This document shows, one piece after another, positions 25,456-33,561 of a stretch of 64,000 bases of DNA (its first letter is position 1; every line of letters begins with the position of its first letter). The stretch lies in the NCBI GenBank assembly GCA_003170295.1, contig PNAJ01000077.1, positions 82,819 to 146,818 of the forward strand. Direction: 5' to 3'. A program made the translations under genes and the position numbers. This stretch comes from Bryobacterales bacterium. Its GTDB lineage: Bacteria; Acidobacteriota; Terriglobia; Bryobacterales; Bryobacteraceae. The notes beneath the pieces are model-generated. The model worked only from the letters and a program-made list of their open reading frames with translations. It was not told the DNA's origin and made no database searches.

Positions 25456-26048
25456 AGGCGGCTGTTTCCAAGGTGGTTTTCTTCGACATCGATACTCAGA
25501 TCGACTTTTTATTTCCCGCCGGCGCATTGTACGCTCCGGGAGCCGAGAAGATCCTCGGGACTGTCGCAACGCTCAATCATTACGCGGCCAAGCATGGGAT
25601 TCCCGTGATCTCGACCATGGACGCGCACAGCGAAAACGACCCTGAATTCCGCGATTGGCCGCCGCACTGCGTCGTGGATACGGTGGGCCAGCAAAAACCG
25701 GCGTCGACACTGCTCGAAAAGCGCCTAATTGTCCCTAATTCGCCATGTGCGCTTAATTTGACCTTAATTGACCAAATATTGCTCGAGAAGCAGACTTTTA
25801 GCGCCTTATCTAACCTTAATTTCGCCTATTTGCTCGATCGTTTCGCCGCCGAGCGCTACGTTGTTTATGGCGTCGTGACCGAAGTATGCGTAAAATTCGC
25901 CGCCTTCGGACTGCTCGAAACCGGCAAGCGAGTAGAAATCGTCACCGATGCAATTTGCGCGTTAAACGACGAAAACGGCGCAACCACGCTGGCCGATTTC
26001 AAAGCCGCCGGAGGTTATCTGACCCACGCGGGCATCACGTACGCGTAG
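25452..26048 (+). CDS. pncA: Nicotinamidase (isochorismatase-like hydrolase)
   Basis: A 198-aa cysteine hydrolase that deamidates nicotinamide to nicotinate, feeding pncB just upstream. The catalytic triad is readable: D14 in DTQIDF, K113 in LEKQTFSAL and nucleophile C146 in VTEVCVKF. Metal ligands lie around MDAHSEND (D57, H59) and WPPHC. Codons from about 25722 to 25830 are unlike the rest of the gene (CTA, TTA, ATT, AAT, CTT, ATA), creating repeated CC(T/C)TAATT motifs. The 3' end overlaps the convergent lactate permease gene by 34 bp. Confidence 0.9.
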   Translation: MKAAVSKVVFFDIDTQIDFLFPAGALYAPGAEKILGTVATLNHYAAKHGIPVISTMDAHSENDPEFRDWPPHCVVDTVGQQKPASTLLEKRLIVPNSPCALNLTLIDQILLEKQTFSALSNLNFAYLLDRFAAERYVVYGVVTEVCVKFAAFGLLETGKRVEIVTDAICALNDENGATTLADFKAAGGYLTHAGITYA

Positions 26049-27640
26049 AACACCACCACAAGGCCGGTCATGCAGGCGAGGAAGATGCTGTGCCGCAGGG
26101 TGAATCGGAATAATTTAGCCTCTTCGCTTTGAGGCATCCCCGTCGCAGCCGCGGCTACGCAGATGCTTTGCAGGCTGATCATTTTTCCCATTACTCCGCC
26201 GCTTGAATTCGACGCGGCCATCAATGCGGGATTCAATCCCAAATGGTTCGCCGTCACCACCTGCAAATTTCCAAACAGTGCGTTGGATGACGTGTCGCTG
26301 CCTGTCAGAAATACTCCGAGCCAGCCGAGCAATGCGCTGAAAAACGGAAACATCGCGCCGGTCGCCGAGAACGCGAGTCCCAGCGTTGCCGTCTCGCCTG
26401 AATAGTTCATGAGAAACGCCAGCGCCAGCACGGAGGAGATCGTCAACAGAGGCAGAAGAAGCTGACGCGCCGTGCTCGCGGTCATTGCGGCGAGTCGTCG
26501 TGGCGATACGCGCAGCACCACCGCCGATGCGAATACCGCGAACAGACAGGAGGTCCCCGAGGCCGCCAGCCAATTGAATGCGTAGGTGGCTGCGTAGGGA
26601 GACGCTTTCGCCGTCACCGGAGGCATCCGCGTGATCATGTTGTGCAGTCCCGGCCATTGAAATGTGATGGTCGCTCGGTTGACCCACGCTTTTACCGGCA
26701 GTGCGTCGAGTCCCCAAAGCAAGACGAAAAAAACCAGCAGCGCATAAGGCGACCATGCGAGCAGCACTTCACCGGCTGGCCGCCCATGCGGCTTCGCCAA
26801 CTCCGCGCCTTTCGGTTTCCAGAATTGCAGTAACAGCACCAACGATCCCATCGCCGCGATCGACCCGAGAATGTCGGTCAAATGTGGGCCGAGATAGCTC
26901 GAAACCAGGAACTGCGCGCCTGCGAATGCAATCCCGCACACCGCCGCCGCCGGAGCGACCGCGCGTAATGCACCGAACCCTCCCATCACCAGCACCAGAT
27001 ACGCGGGAACGAATAACGATACCGGCGCGCAGATGCGTCCGACGTTCGCCGATAGAGGTCCGAGCGGCAATCCCGTCACGGTCGCGAGCATGATGAGAGG
27101 CGTCCCGATGGACCCGAACGCCACGGGCGAGGTATTCGCCAGCAAGCAGAGGCTGGCCGCGAAGAAGGGCCGGAACCCAAGCCCCGCGAGCATCGCCGCC
27201 GCGACGGCTACCGGCGTTCCGAATCCTGCGGCGCCTTCGATAAATGCGCCGAACGCGAAGGCGATCAGCAGAGCTTGCAAGCGCTGGTCGCTGGTGAGGC
27301 TGCCGATTGAATCCTTAATGATTTCGAATTTGCCAGTCTCGACTGTCAAGCGGTAGAGCAGGAGCGCCGTGAACACGATCCAGCCGATCGGCAGGATTCC
27401 ATAAGCGGCTCCGTAAGCGCAGGCGCTCGCGAGCAGCGGGAGGGGCATGCGATAGACCAGCAACGCAACCGCGGCAGCGATGCCGAGCCCGGAGATCGCC
27501 GCGATCCACGCGGGCTTGCGAAAGACTCCGAGCAGAAGCAGCACCACAAATACGGGTAGTGCCGCGACGAGTGCGGAAAGAGGCAGATTGTCAGAGACGG
27601 GAGTATAAGTTTGCGGCCACATGGCGGAGTCATTCATCAT
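26015..27640 (-). CDS. lctP: L-lactate permease (LctP family)
   Basis: 541 aa with 12-14 hydrophobic helices. The LctP family imports L-lactate or glycolate with protons. Characteristic segments are VETGKFEIIKDSIGSLTSDQ, AFGAFIEGAAGFGTPVAVA, NTSPVAFGSIGTPLI and the C-terminal ANHLGLNPALMAASNSSGGV. I start at the ATG at 27640, but ATGs at 27637 and 27622 are equally possible because none has a strong Shine-Dalgarno. The upstream open frame contains no family sequence. It converges with pncA, sharing 34 bp at the 3' ends. It is probably a monocistronic gene for carbon uptake. Confidence 0.9.
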   Translation of the reverse strand: MMNDSAMWPQTYTPVSDNLPLSALVAALPVFVVLLLLGVFRKPAWIAAISGLGIAAAVALLVYRMPLPLLASACAYGAAYGILPIGWIVFTALLLYRLTVETGKFEIIKDSIGSLTSDQRLQALLIAFAFGAFIEGAAGFGTPVAVAAAMLAGLGFRPFFAASLCLLANTSPVAFGSIGTPLIMLATVTGLPLGPLSANVGRICAPVSLFVPAYLVLVMGGFGALRAVAPAAAVCGIAFAGAQFLVSSYLGPHLTDILGSIAAMGSLVLLLQFWKPKGAELAKPHGRPAGEVLLAWSPYALLVFFVLLWGLDALPVKAWVNRATITFQWPGLHNMITRMPPVTAKASPYAATYAFNWLAASGTSCLFAVFASAVVLRVSPRRLAAMTASTARQLLLPLLTISSVLALAFLMNYSGETATLGLAFSATGAMFPFFSALLGWLGVFLTGSDTSSNALFGNLQVVTANHLGLNPALMAASNSSGGVMGKMISLQSICVAAAATGMPQSEEAKLFRFTLRHSIFLACMTGLVVVFYAYVMPAWVR

Positions 27641-27727
27641 ACTGAAGTTCGTCGGCAGGGCGCTGGGCGGCGACACGAATGTCGACGCGGCACGCCTGGA
27701 GGCGCGCGCCACAAAGCCTCATAATAG

Positions 27728-27994
27728 ATGAAGATGGAAATTCCTAGACTTCGATCCGAAGAGGAGGTGCGGAAGTTCTGGGCTAAGAGCGACTCCACCG
27801 AATTCATCGACTGGCAGTCCGGCCAAAAGCGCCGTTTCCCGAAGCTGAAGCCATCGCTGCGCACGATTTCTCTGCGCCTACCCGTGTCGATGATCGAGGA
27901 TTTGAAGATCCTGGCGAATAAGCGGGACGTTCCCTACCAATCTCTGCTGAAGGTGTTCCTTGCAGAGCGATTGGAAAAGGAACGTCGGCCCTAA
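27728..27994 (+). CDS. CopG/BrnA-type antitoxin-like protein, orphan
   Basis: 88 aa. The N-terminal half EEVRKFWAKSDSTEFIDWQS and the C-terminal ribbon-helix-helix SLRTISLRLPVSMIEDLKIL, ending in VPYQSLLKVFLAERL, match the CopG antitoxin family that pairs with BrnT-like or RelE-like toxins. Such toxins are encoded next to the antitoxin, usually upstream, but here upstream is the divergent permease and downstream is repeat DNA. It is therefore an orphan and may act as a repressor or neutralise a toxin elsewhere. An ATG two codons further in (27734) is an alternative start. Confidence 0.75.
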   Translation: MKMEIPRLRSEEEVRKFWAKSDSTEFIDWQSGQKRRFPKLKPSLRTISLRLPVSMIEDLKILANKRDVPYQSLLKVFLAERLEKERRP

Positions 27995-27995
27995 G

Positions 27996-28031
27996 CCGCG
28001 GACTGTTTGGTTCGCTCACGAAAAACTCGTC
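27996..28031. repeat. Direct repeat A, copy 1
   Basis: Shares CCGCGGACTGTTTGGTTCGC and the following TCACGAAAA(A)CTCGTC with 28210-28244. The copies are about 36 and 35 bp and differ by one A. They bracket 178 bp. This copy begins at the CopG gene's stop, so the duplication may mark an insertion boundary. Confidence 0.8.
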
Positions 28032-28175
28032 CCGCTTTCTCATCTGCTGAAAATGCGCTGAAAGTGGCTAATCTCACCAAGGGGACGGAGCCGTGTGTCC
28101 CTCGTGTTTGCAACTGGTAGTTGCTGTATGTTGCAAGGCTCGTTTTCGGGATTCGCGAAGGAGTCAATTCAGGCT

Positions 28176-28210
28176 GTCCCCTTCGACCGTCCCCTTCGAC
28201 CCCTTCGACC
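28176..28210. repeat. Tandem repeat GTCCCCTTCGACC
   Basis: Two perfect 13-bp copies (28176-28188, 28189-28201) and a 9-bp partial copy (28202-28210) that runs directly into direct repeat A copy 2. Confidence 0.85.
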
Positions 28211-28244
28211 CGCGGACTGTTTGGTTCGCTCACGAAAACTCGTC
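28210..28244. repeat. Direct repeat A, copy 2
   Basis: Matches 27996-28031 over its whole length apart from one missing A. Followed by TGTCCCGTTTCCCCCCG. See copy 1. Confidence 0.8.
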
Positions 28245-28324
28245 TGTCCCGTTTCCCCCCCGTTTTCCCCATGGCTGCCAAAGTTGCCAAGAGCTTACAG
28301 GAACTCAGAGGAAGGGGTTTTGCT

Positions 28325-28346
28325 GTCCCGGGTTTGTCCCGGGTTT
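28325..28346. repeat. Tandem repeat GTCCCGGGTTT x2
   Basis: Two adjacent perfect 11-bp units, each containing the CCCGGG palindrome. Followed 18 bp later by the palindrome TGGTACATGTACCA (28365-28378). Confidence 0.85.
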
Positions 28347-28697
28347 GTCTTGACGCTGTGGTTTTGGTACATGTACCAGGGTCATTTTATCATCAGGGGA
28401 TGCCCCGTCATTGGAACCGGGACGCATTTCTATCAGCCGTTCGCATCGAGTTCCTTTGACGCCGCTTGGCAGGCGATACAGGATCATGAGCGCATTCTCA
28501 AGATGACGTTAGCCGATGACGTGATCGTGCATGTTGTGGTCGATGGGAAAAATTCGCTGCTGTTCGGATTCGAGGAACGCAACGCACAGCAGCCGAATTT
28601 CCCTCATCGAGTCGGACAGGTCCGATGTAAAATGGGATGAGGTCCGATCAAAAATATGGGAATGCCCCCACCACCGAAGACCGTAGGCGAGGCCAAG

Positions 28698-29270
28698 ATG
28701 TCCCTACAACTGTTCATCGAAAAGGCCCAAGTTCTGCGTGAGAGCACTTTTTACGAGCAGGTGTACATTGACGATCACGGCATGACTATGAACTTTTCGT
28801 CTGCGGGACTCAGCGTAGAAAAGAGGGGTGCCACCGAGGACGCTACTTTGGCTGTTGCTGCTACGATTCGGTTCTTCGTTCAGTCGCAAGATGGCATCTC
28901 GTTTAAGCAGATGGGTTCACTTTATCAGCGGTTGCCAATAACTTCCTACGCCAAGGAACAGGCGAGCCGTGCGTGTGCTCATGTGGGCGACTTTTTTTCC
29001 TACAGAGCACAGGTTACAAAGCAAGACGAAGAGTGGACGAACGAGGGGGTCTTCGATCTTTTCATGTACGGACATCTAGTTCACACTAACGACTCTCATT
29101 ACCCTGTTTACAAAGCCGTCGTGAGGGATTCACCCTTTCGAGCGATGTTAGAAACGTTTTTTGAAGAGATCATAGCCAAACTGATGAACGATATTTTTTG
29201 GCTTCGGGACGCAAACAAGAGAATGCTTGTTCAACTCGAATCAATCCCCGATACCACGGTGCTGCCCTAA
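28698..29270 (+). CDS. Unrecognised protein in low-GC accessory stretch
   Basis: A 190-aa soluble protein that I do not recognise. It begins MSLQLFIEKAQVLRESTFYE, with an acidic alpha/beta N-terminal half and a helical C-terminus (MLETFFEEIIAKLMNDIFWL). There is no signal peptide or membrane helix. Codon choice is visibly less GC-rich at third positions than in neighbouring housekeeping genes, suggesting acquisition. I prefer the ATG at 28698, preceded by GGCGAGG, over the upstream ATG at 28656, which lacks a Shine-Dalgarno. It converges on the next gene with no gap: this stop ends at 29270 and the neighbour's stop starts at 29271. No function is proposed. Confidence 0.6.
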   Translation: MSLQLFIEKAQVLRESTFYEQVYIDDHGMTMNFSSAGLSVEKRGATEDATLAVAATIRFFVQSQDGISFKQMGSLYQRLPITSYAKEQASRACAHVGDFFSYRAQVTKQDEEWTNEGVFDLFMYGHLVHTNDSHYPVYKAVVRDSPFRAMLETFFEEIIAKLMNDIFWLRDANKRMLVQLESIPDTTVLP

Positions 29271-30050
29271 TCACGGTTTATACGGGTTCGTTGCGCTTGG
29301 CTGCTGCGCTTGTCTCTCGACAGCATCCTTAGACAAAAAGATGATTGCAAGCAGCTTGCCTTGCTTGTCGAACTCGGAACTTTCAAATGCAACAACCTCT
29401 GTGCCGTCCGGCATGTTCCAGAACACCGACGTGGTTTCCCATTGTGCTCCAAAACCATTGTGGTACGGATTTGTCTTAACGTTCGACGGCTTGCCAAGGG
29501 TTTGCACCAGGAAGTCAACCTCTTCCTTATAGGACAGAACACGGTCCTGTTGTCGTTGAGCGAAGTAGTTTGGTGTGATATGAACTTCCGAGAGTCTGCC
29601 ACCAGCAAACCGCCAATCATATTCCCTGTTGTTGGCAATCGTCAGGATCTTGTCTTTGGTGGCAAACGTACTGTGCCACTGTTGACCGAACGCGTAGTCA
29701 ACCACTTTCCCACCAGCAAACCGCCAACCGACTTTCTGTCCGGTGTCGCTTGTGGTGAAGAACTCACCAGCGCCTTTGTTTTGGATCGCAGTGAGCCTTT
29801 TGCAGACTGCCTTGTAGTCCGCTGTCGTGTCGTTGCGGCTGTGCTTCGCACAGATGTCGTTCAAATCTAGCTGATTGAGGTTCAGCCAATCGGAAACGGA
29901 TTCGTCCAACTGATGCGGCGAGATTTGTTGTTCGGACCACACCTGAAGCGTCTCGTTGATTTGGTGCTTGCCTATGTGGGTCGGTGGGACCTGACCAAAC
30001 ATCAGGACGGTGGAAACCAATAGCAGCGAAGGAATGGAGTGTAGTGTCAT
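29271..30050 (-). CDS. Secreted protein of unknown function
   Basis: 259 aa with a clear signal peptide (TLHSIPSLLLVSTVLMFGQV). The mature part has two similar segments, KVGWRFAGGKVVDYAFGQQW and YDWRFAGGRLSEVHI, which look like an internal duplication of a short beta-hairpin unit. Three or more Trp residues precede a Gly/Asn-rich region. I do not recognise the family. The codon pattern is less GC-rich than average, as in the convergent neighbour, so both may be recent acquisitions. The start ATG at 30050 is well placed before the signal peptide. Confidence 0.65.
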   Translation of the reverse strand: MTLHSIPSLLLVSTVLMFGQVPPTHIGKHQINETLQVWSEQQISPHQLDESVSDWLNLNQLDLNDICAKHSRNDTTADYKAVCKRLTAIQNKGAGEFFTTSDTGQKVGWRFAGGKVVDYAFGQQWHSTFATKDKILTIANNREYDWRFAGGRLSEVHITPNYFAQRQQDRVLSYKEEVDFLVQTLGKPSNVKTNPYHNGFGAQWETTSVFWNMPDGTEVVAFESSEFDKQGKLLAIIFLSKDAVERQAQQPSATNPYKP

Positions 30051-30136
30051 GCTGATTATTCGATTCGGGTCTAGTGACGGCCAAAATGTAGAATTGGAAA
30101 TATAGTCCGGTAAAGCATCGTATCACGGGGAAAGGG

Positions 30137-30194
30137 GACAGACGCATTTTTCTGCGGCTTCTGCTCTCTTGCGTTATTGGGAAATGCGTCTGTC
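30137..30194. repeat. Inverted repeat of REP/RAYT style
   Basis: A perfect 13-bp inverted repeat (30137-30149 and 30182-30194) with a 32-bp spacer, starting GGGGACAGACGC. Similar 'ggggacagac...' palindromes commonly accompany REP-associated tyrosine transposases. No such transposase is present here. Confidence 0.65.
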
Positions 30195-30422
30195 TTGTTT
30201 TCCCATCCCTTTTCGCCCGTATAGGCTTATCGCGCGGACAATCTCGTGATGTTGCGTCGGGAGTACCGCTCCCTGTGGTCGCGGCTCGTCGGCGACGTCG
30301 ATGAGGGTGCGGCGCTCGTTTCGCATTGAATTTTAGCGTCTATCCACATGCTGACGCATGGCGGTTCAGGGGACACCTTTCCCCGTTTCCCACCGTTTGG
30401 AGCAGGAATGCCGTTTCTAGTA

Positions 30423-30528
30423 CTGGGTGGCGCGAGCTTTAGCTTGCAGCATCGGCTTTAGCCGATGTCCGACCCGATGAAAACGCCGGCTGAAGCCGAC
30501 GCTGCAAGCTAAAGCTCGCGCCACCCAG
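30423..30528. repeat. 106-bp compound inverted-repeat element (MITE/REP-like)
   Basis: The outer arms are perfect 28-bp inverted copies (30423-30450 and 30501-30528), each containing the core GCGCGAGCTTTAGCTTGCAG or its complement. Inside are two smaller hairpins: ATCGGCT-TT-AGCCGAT (30451-30466) and an imperfect one around GCCGGCTGAAGCCGAC (30486-30501). Related partial copies are at 1-20 and 58207-58255. It carries no ORF, so any movement would need a transposase in trans. It lies 45 bp before the symporter start. Confidence 0.85.
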
Positions 30529-30572
30529 CCCAGCTGAATTTATGCAATGCGGACTGGGTTACAGTAGAGAAC

Positions 30573-32225
30573 ATGTCGCTTGGGCTCATTGACTATGTAG
30601 TCTTGGCTCTTTACTTCGTTTTCGTGCTCGGTATCGGATTCCTGATGCGGCGCAAGGTCGAGACCAGTGCGGATTTCTTGACCTCGCACCGCTCGGTTCC
30701 GGTGTGGATCACCAGTCTCGCGTTCATCGCGGCGAATCTCGGAGCGCAGGAAGTCGTCGGGATGTGCGCGTCGGGCGCTAAGTATGGATGGATGACGGCG
30801 CACTTTTACTGGGTGGGAGCGGTGCCCGCGATGTTGTTCATCGGCGTCTTCATGATGCCGTTTTATTACGGCAGCAAAGCGCGCAGCGTGCCGGAATATT
30901 TGAAGCTGCGGTTCGATGAGAAGACGCGGGCTCTCAATGCCGCCTCGTTCGCGGTGATGACGGTTTTCTCGTCGGGCATTTCGATGTACGCGCTGGGGAA
31001 ATTGTTCCAACTTGTGCTGGGTTGGGACTTCACGGCTAGCGTGATGCTCTCCGCGGCAATCGTTCTGGTCTACACCTTCCTTGGCGGGCTGACCAGCGCG
31101 ATTTACAACGAAGTTCTGCAATTTTTCCTGATCGTGATTGGCTTCGCGCCGCTCTCGATTCTCGCGGTGATGAAGGCCGGCGGATGGAGCGGGTTGCAAG
31201 CGCGTTTGGCCCCACAAATGACGCACATGTGGCGCTATCTGGACAAACCGTCGGAAAATTCGATGGGCGTGGAAGTGTTCGGGATGGTGGCGGGGCTGGG
31301 ATTCGTCCTCTCGTTCGGATACTGGTGCACGGATTTTCTGGTGGTGCAGCGCGCGATGGCGGCCGATTCGATGTCGGCGGCGCGGCGTACTCCGCTGATT
31401 GCCGCGTTTCCGAAAATGATCATGCCGTTCATCGTGATTCTGCCGGGCCTCGCGGCGCTGGCGCTCGGCGAGATGAACTCGGGGTATGCGTTTCCTCTGA
31501 AAGAGGGTGGGGGACCGGACTACGATCTGGCGTTAACCACTTTAATGGCGAAGTTTTATCCGTCGGGGATGCTGGGCGTGGGCCTGACCGCGCTGATGGC
31601 GTCGTTCATGAGCGGGATGGCCGGAAACGTGACGGCGTTCAACACCGTTTTTACTTACGACTTGTATCAGGGCTACATTCGACGCGGAGCGCCGGATTCG
31701 CATTATCTGAAAGTGGCTCGGCTGACGACGATCGGTGGCGTGGCGCTGTCCATCGCGACGGCGTACCTGGCGAGGCTGTTTAACAACATCATGGATCTGT
31801 TGCAACTGGTGTTTTCATTCGTGAACGCGCCTTTGTTCGCGACATTTTTGCTGGGAATGTTCTGGAAGCGGACGACGGGGCATGGAGCGTTCACGGGGTT
31901 GCTGGCGGGAACGACCGCCGCGGCGGTGACGCACGGATTGACGGTGGCGGAAGGAAAGGGCGGCTGGATCTCGGTCGTGCACACGTTCCCTTCGACCATG
32001 GCGCAGAACTTCTGGATGGCGATTTTCGCGTGGTCCACGTGTTTCGTGGTGACGATCCTGGTAAGCCTGATGACGCCCGCGCGGCCGGAGTCGGAACTGC
32101 GCGGCCTGGTGTATGGATTGACGGATGTTCCCAGCGACGCGGGTGAGCCCTGGTATCGGCGACCTTTGGTGCTGGCCGCGATTGTGTGCGTGGCGCTGGT
32201 GGTCCTGAACGTGATGTTCTGGTAA
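30573..32225 (+). CDS. Sodium:solute symporter (SSS family), probably sugar
   Basis: 550 aa with about 13-14 hydrophobic helices. The SSS pattern includes DYVVLALYFVFVLGIGF, SADFLTSHRSVPVWITSLAF, the AANLGAQEVVGM Na+-site region on helix 1', and FVNAPLFATFLLGMFWKRTT near the C-terminus. Family members couple Na+ to uptake of sugars, amino acids, vitamins or carboxylates. The immediately following 57-aa membrane protein and galactokinase make galactose or a related sugar the best guess for the substrate. This is inferred from context, not from binding residues. Confidence 0.9.
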   Translation: MSLGLIDYVVLALYFVFVLGIGFLMRRKVETSADFLTSHRSVPVWITSLAFIAANLGAQEVVGMCASGAKYGWMTAHFYWVGAVPAMLFIGVFMMPFYYGSKARSVPEYLKLRFDEKTRALNAASFAVMTVFSSGISMYALGKLFQLVLGWDFTASVMLSAAIVLVYTFLGGLTSAIYNEVLQFFLIVIGFAPLSILAVMKAGGWSGLQARLAPQMTHMWRYLDKPSENSMGVEVFGMVAGLGFVLSFGYWCTDFLVVQRAMAADSMSAARRTPLIAAFPKMIMPFIVILPGLAALALGEMNSGYAFPLKEGGGPDYDLALTTLMAKFYPSGMLGVGLTALMASFMSGMAGNVTAFNTVFTYDLYQGYIRRGAPDSHYLKVARLTTIGGVALSIATAYLARLFNNIMDLLQLVFSFVNAPLFATFLLGMFWKRTTGHGAFTGLLAGTTAAAVTHGLTVAEGKGGWISVVHTFPSTMAQNFWMAIFAWSTCFVVTILVSLMTPARPESELRGLVYGLTDVPSDAGEPWYRRPLVLAAIVCVALVVLNVMFW

Positions 32226-32231
32226 TGAACT

Positions 32232-32405
32232 ATGAATGACCTGCGAATTCCGATCGCTTTATTTTTCGGCATCACCGGCATGATTTTACTGACGGTGACG
32301 GGCAACCATGCGCCACTCACGGACGCGCCCGTGAACCTCCACGTGGGAGTCTCGATGGTGCTGTTCGGAGGAGTGATGGCTTGGCTCGCGCGGCGGCGAT
32401 CGTAG
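32232..32405 (+). CDS. Small two-helix membrane protein between symporter and galK
   Basis: A 57-aa open frame starting ATG 6 bp after the symporter stop. It reads NDLRIPIALFFGITGMILLT, a helix, then an extracytoplasmic loop VTGNHAPLTDAPVNLH and a second helix VGVSMVLFGGVMAWLARRRS with a basic end. The two-helix hairpin with positive C-terminus and its position in a tight operon support a real gene. Its last 25 bases overlap galK, and its coding sequence supplies the GGAGGAG Shine-Dalgarno for galK. It is perhaps an accessory subunit of the symporter, but no family is recognised. Confidence 0.65.
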   Translation: MNDLRIPIALFFGITGMILLTVTGNHAPLTDAPVNLHVGVSMVLFGGVMAWLARRRS

Positions 32406-33508
32406 AGAAATTTCGCGCGCGGTACCCAGCGTCCGGAATGCCGCGCGTGTGGCGTGCGCCGGGTCGCGTTAACTTGATCGGCGAGCACACGGATTATAAC
32501 CTCGGGCTGGTGCTGCCGATGGCGATCGATTTGGCGTGCTGGATCGCGGCGGCATCGTCGGATGACGGTTGGCTGCGGGTGTATTCCGAACAGCTCGGCT
32601 CCGGATCACAATGGCGGGTCGAAGATGTTCCGAATGCGTCGCCGATTGGCGATTGGACGGATCGGGTGGCCGGCGTCGCGTGGGAATTATCGCGGCGAGG
32701 CGTCGAGCTCGGTGGGGTGAACCTGCTGATCGATTCCGAGGTTCCGGTGGGCGGCGGATTGAGCTCGTCGGCGGCGCTGGGAGTGTCGCTGGCTCTGGCG
32801 CTGGGCGGGCTCCGCGAACCCCTGGAAACGGCAAAACTGGCGCGGGCGGCGGAGACGGATTTCGTCGGCGTGCCTTGCGGGATCATGGACCAGTTCATTT
32901 CCGCGAGTGGGCAGGAGGGGGCGGCGATGCTGCTCGATTGCCGGTCGCTCGAATGGCGGACTGTGAAGCTGCCGGAGGATGTGGCGATTGTCGCCGCCAA
33001 TTCCATGGTGAAGCATCAATTGGGCGATTCGGCGTACCGGACCCGGGTCGAGGAGTGCGCGAAGGCTGCGAAACGGATTGGTGTCAGCAGTTTACGGGAC
33101 GCGGAGGCGAGCAAGTTGGGTAGGCTGGACGGTACTTCGTTGAAGCGCGCCCGTCATGTTGTCACCGAAAATGCCCGGGTGGAGAGGTTCGTTTCGGCTG
33201 CGGCAACCGGCGACGGGGTCGAGATGGGGCGGGTCGTGACCGAATCCCATGTCAGTTTGCGGGACGATTACCAGGTGAGCTGCGTGGAGCTGGATTTCCT
33301 GGTGGATGCGGCGTTGCGGGTGGAAGGAGTGTTCGGGGCGCGGATGATCGGGGGAGGGTTTGGGGGCTCGACCGTCAATTTAGTGCGTCCAGGGGCGGTG
33401 GAGGCGCTGAAAGGGACCTTGGCGAAGGAATATCGAAAATTCCACGGGTCGGAGCCGGAAATTCACGTTTGCGTGGCTTCGGCGGGCGCTTCTGAAATAA
33501 TTATTTGA
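32381..33508 (+). CDS. galK: Galactokinase
   Basis: 375 aa, GHMP kinase that phosphorylates galactose at C1 in the Leloir pathway. The galactokinase signature GRVNLIGEHTDYN lies at 28-40, the GHMP ATP-binding motif VPVGGGLSSSAALG at 121-134, the catalytic base is D170 in PCGIMDQF, and the C-terminal GGGFGGS motif is present. The start is the TTG at 32381, with GGAGGAG eight bases upstream. The frame overlaps the small membrane protein by 25 bp, indicating coupled expression with the symporter. No other gal genes are in the window. Confidence 0.93.
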   Translation: MARAAAIVEKFRARYPASGMPRVWRAPGRVNLIGEHTDYNLGLVLPMAIDLACWIAAASSDDGWLRVYSEQLGSGSQWRVEDVPNASPIGDWTDRVAGVAWELSRRGVELGGVNLLIDSEVPVGGGLSSSAALGVSLALALGGLREPLETAKLARAAETDFVGVPCGIMDQFISASGQEGAAMLLDCRSLEWRTVKLPEDVAIVAANSMVKHQLGDSAYRTRVEECAKAAKRIGVSSLRDAEASKLGRLDGTSLKRARHVVTENARVERFVSAAATGDGVEMGRVVTESHVSLRDDYQVSCVELDFLVDAALRVEGVFGARMIGGGFGGSTVNLVRPGAVEALKGTLAKEYRKFHGSEPEIHVCVASAGASEIII

Positions 33509-33561
33509 GAATTTTCGCACTCCAAAGATACTCATACATCAGATCCTCCGAACCGTGTGCT

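Larger units (their letters stand above)
28032..28697. other. Repeat-rich gap with no recognised gene
   Basis: Open frames here cross short tandem repeats and show no family motif, so I do not call a gene. Contents: the direct repeat copy at 28210-28244; a GTCCCCTTCGACC tandem (28176-28210); a GTCCCGGGTTT x2 tandem (28325-28346); the palindrome TGGTACATGTACCA (28365-28378); and two loosely inverted AT-rich motifs, TCATTTTATCATC near 28381 and GATGTAAAATGGGATGA near 28623, which could be degraded ends of an inserted element. The last 80 codons of one plus-strand frame, ending at 28640, might encode a short peptide, but I cannot support it. Confidence 0.5.
30051..30572. other. 522-bp gap holding two inverted-repeat elements
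   Basis: No gene is supported. It contains the inverted pair GACAGACGCATTT (30137-30149) / AAATGCGTCTGTC (30182-30194), preceded by GGG and of the style found in RAYT-associated REP elements. It also holds the compound inverted repeat at 30423-30528 and probably the promoter of the symporter gene just before 30573. Between 30195 and 30420 I see nothing recognisable. Confidence 0.55.

Noticed and set aside
28095-28640. 181-codon plus-strand frame in the repeat-rich gap
   Set aside because: Crosses three tandem repeats, has no conserved domain, and two other frames of similar quality overlap it. The last 80 codons remain unproven.
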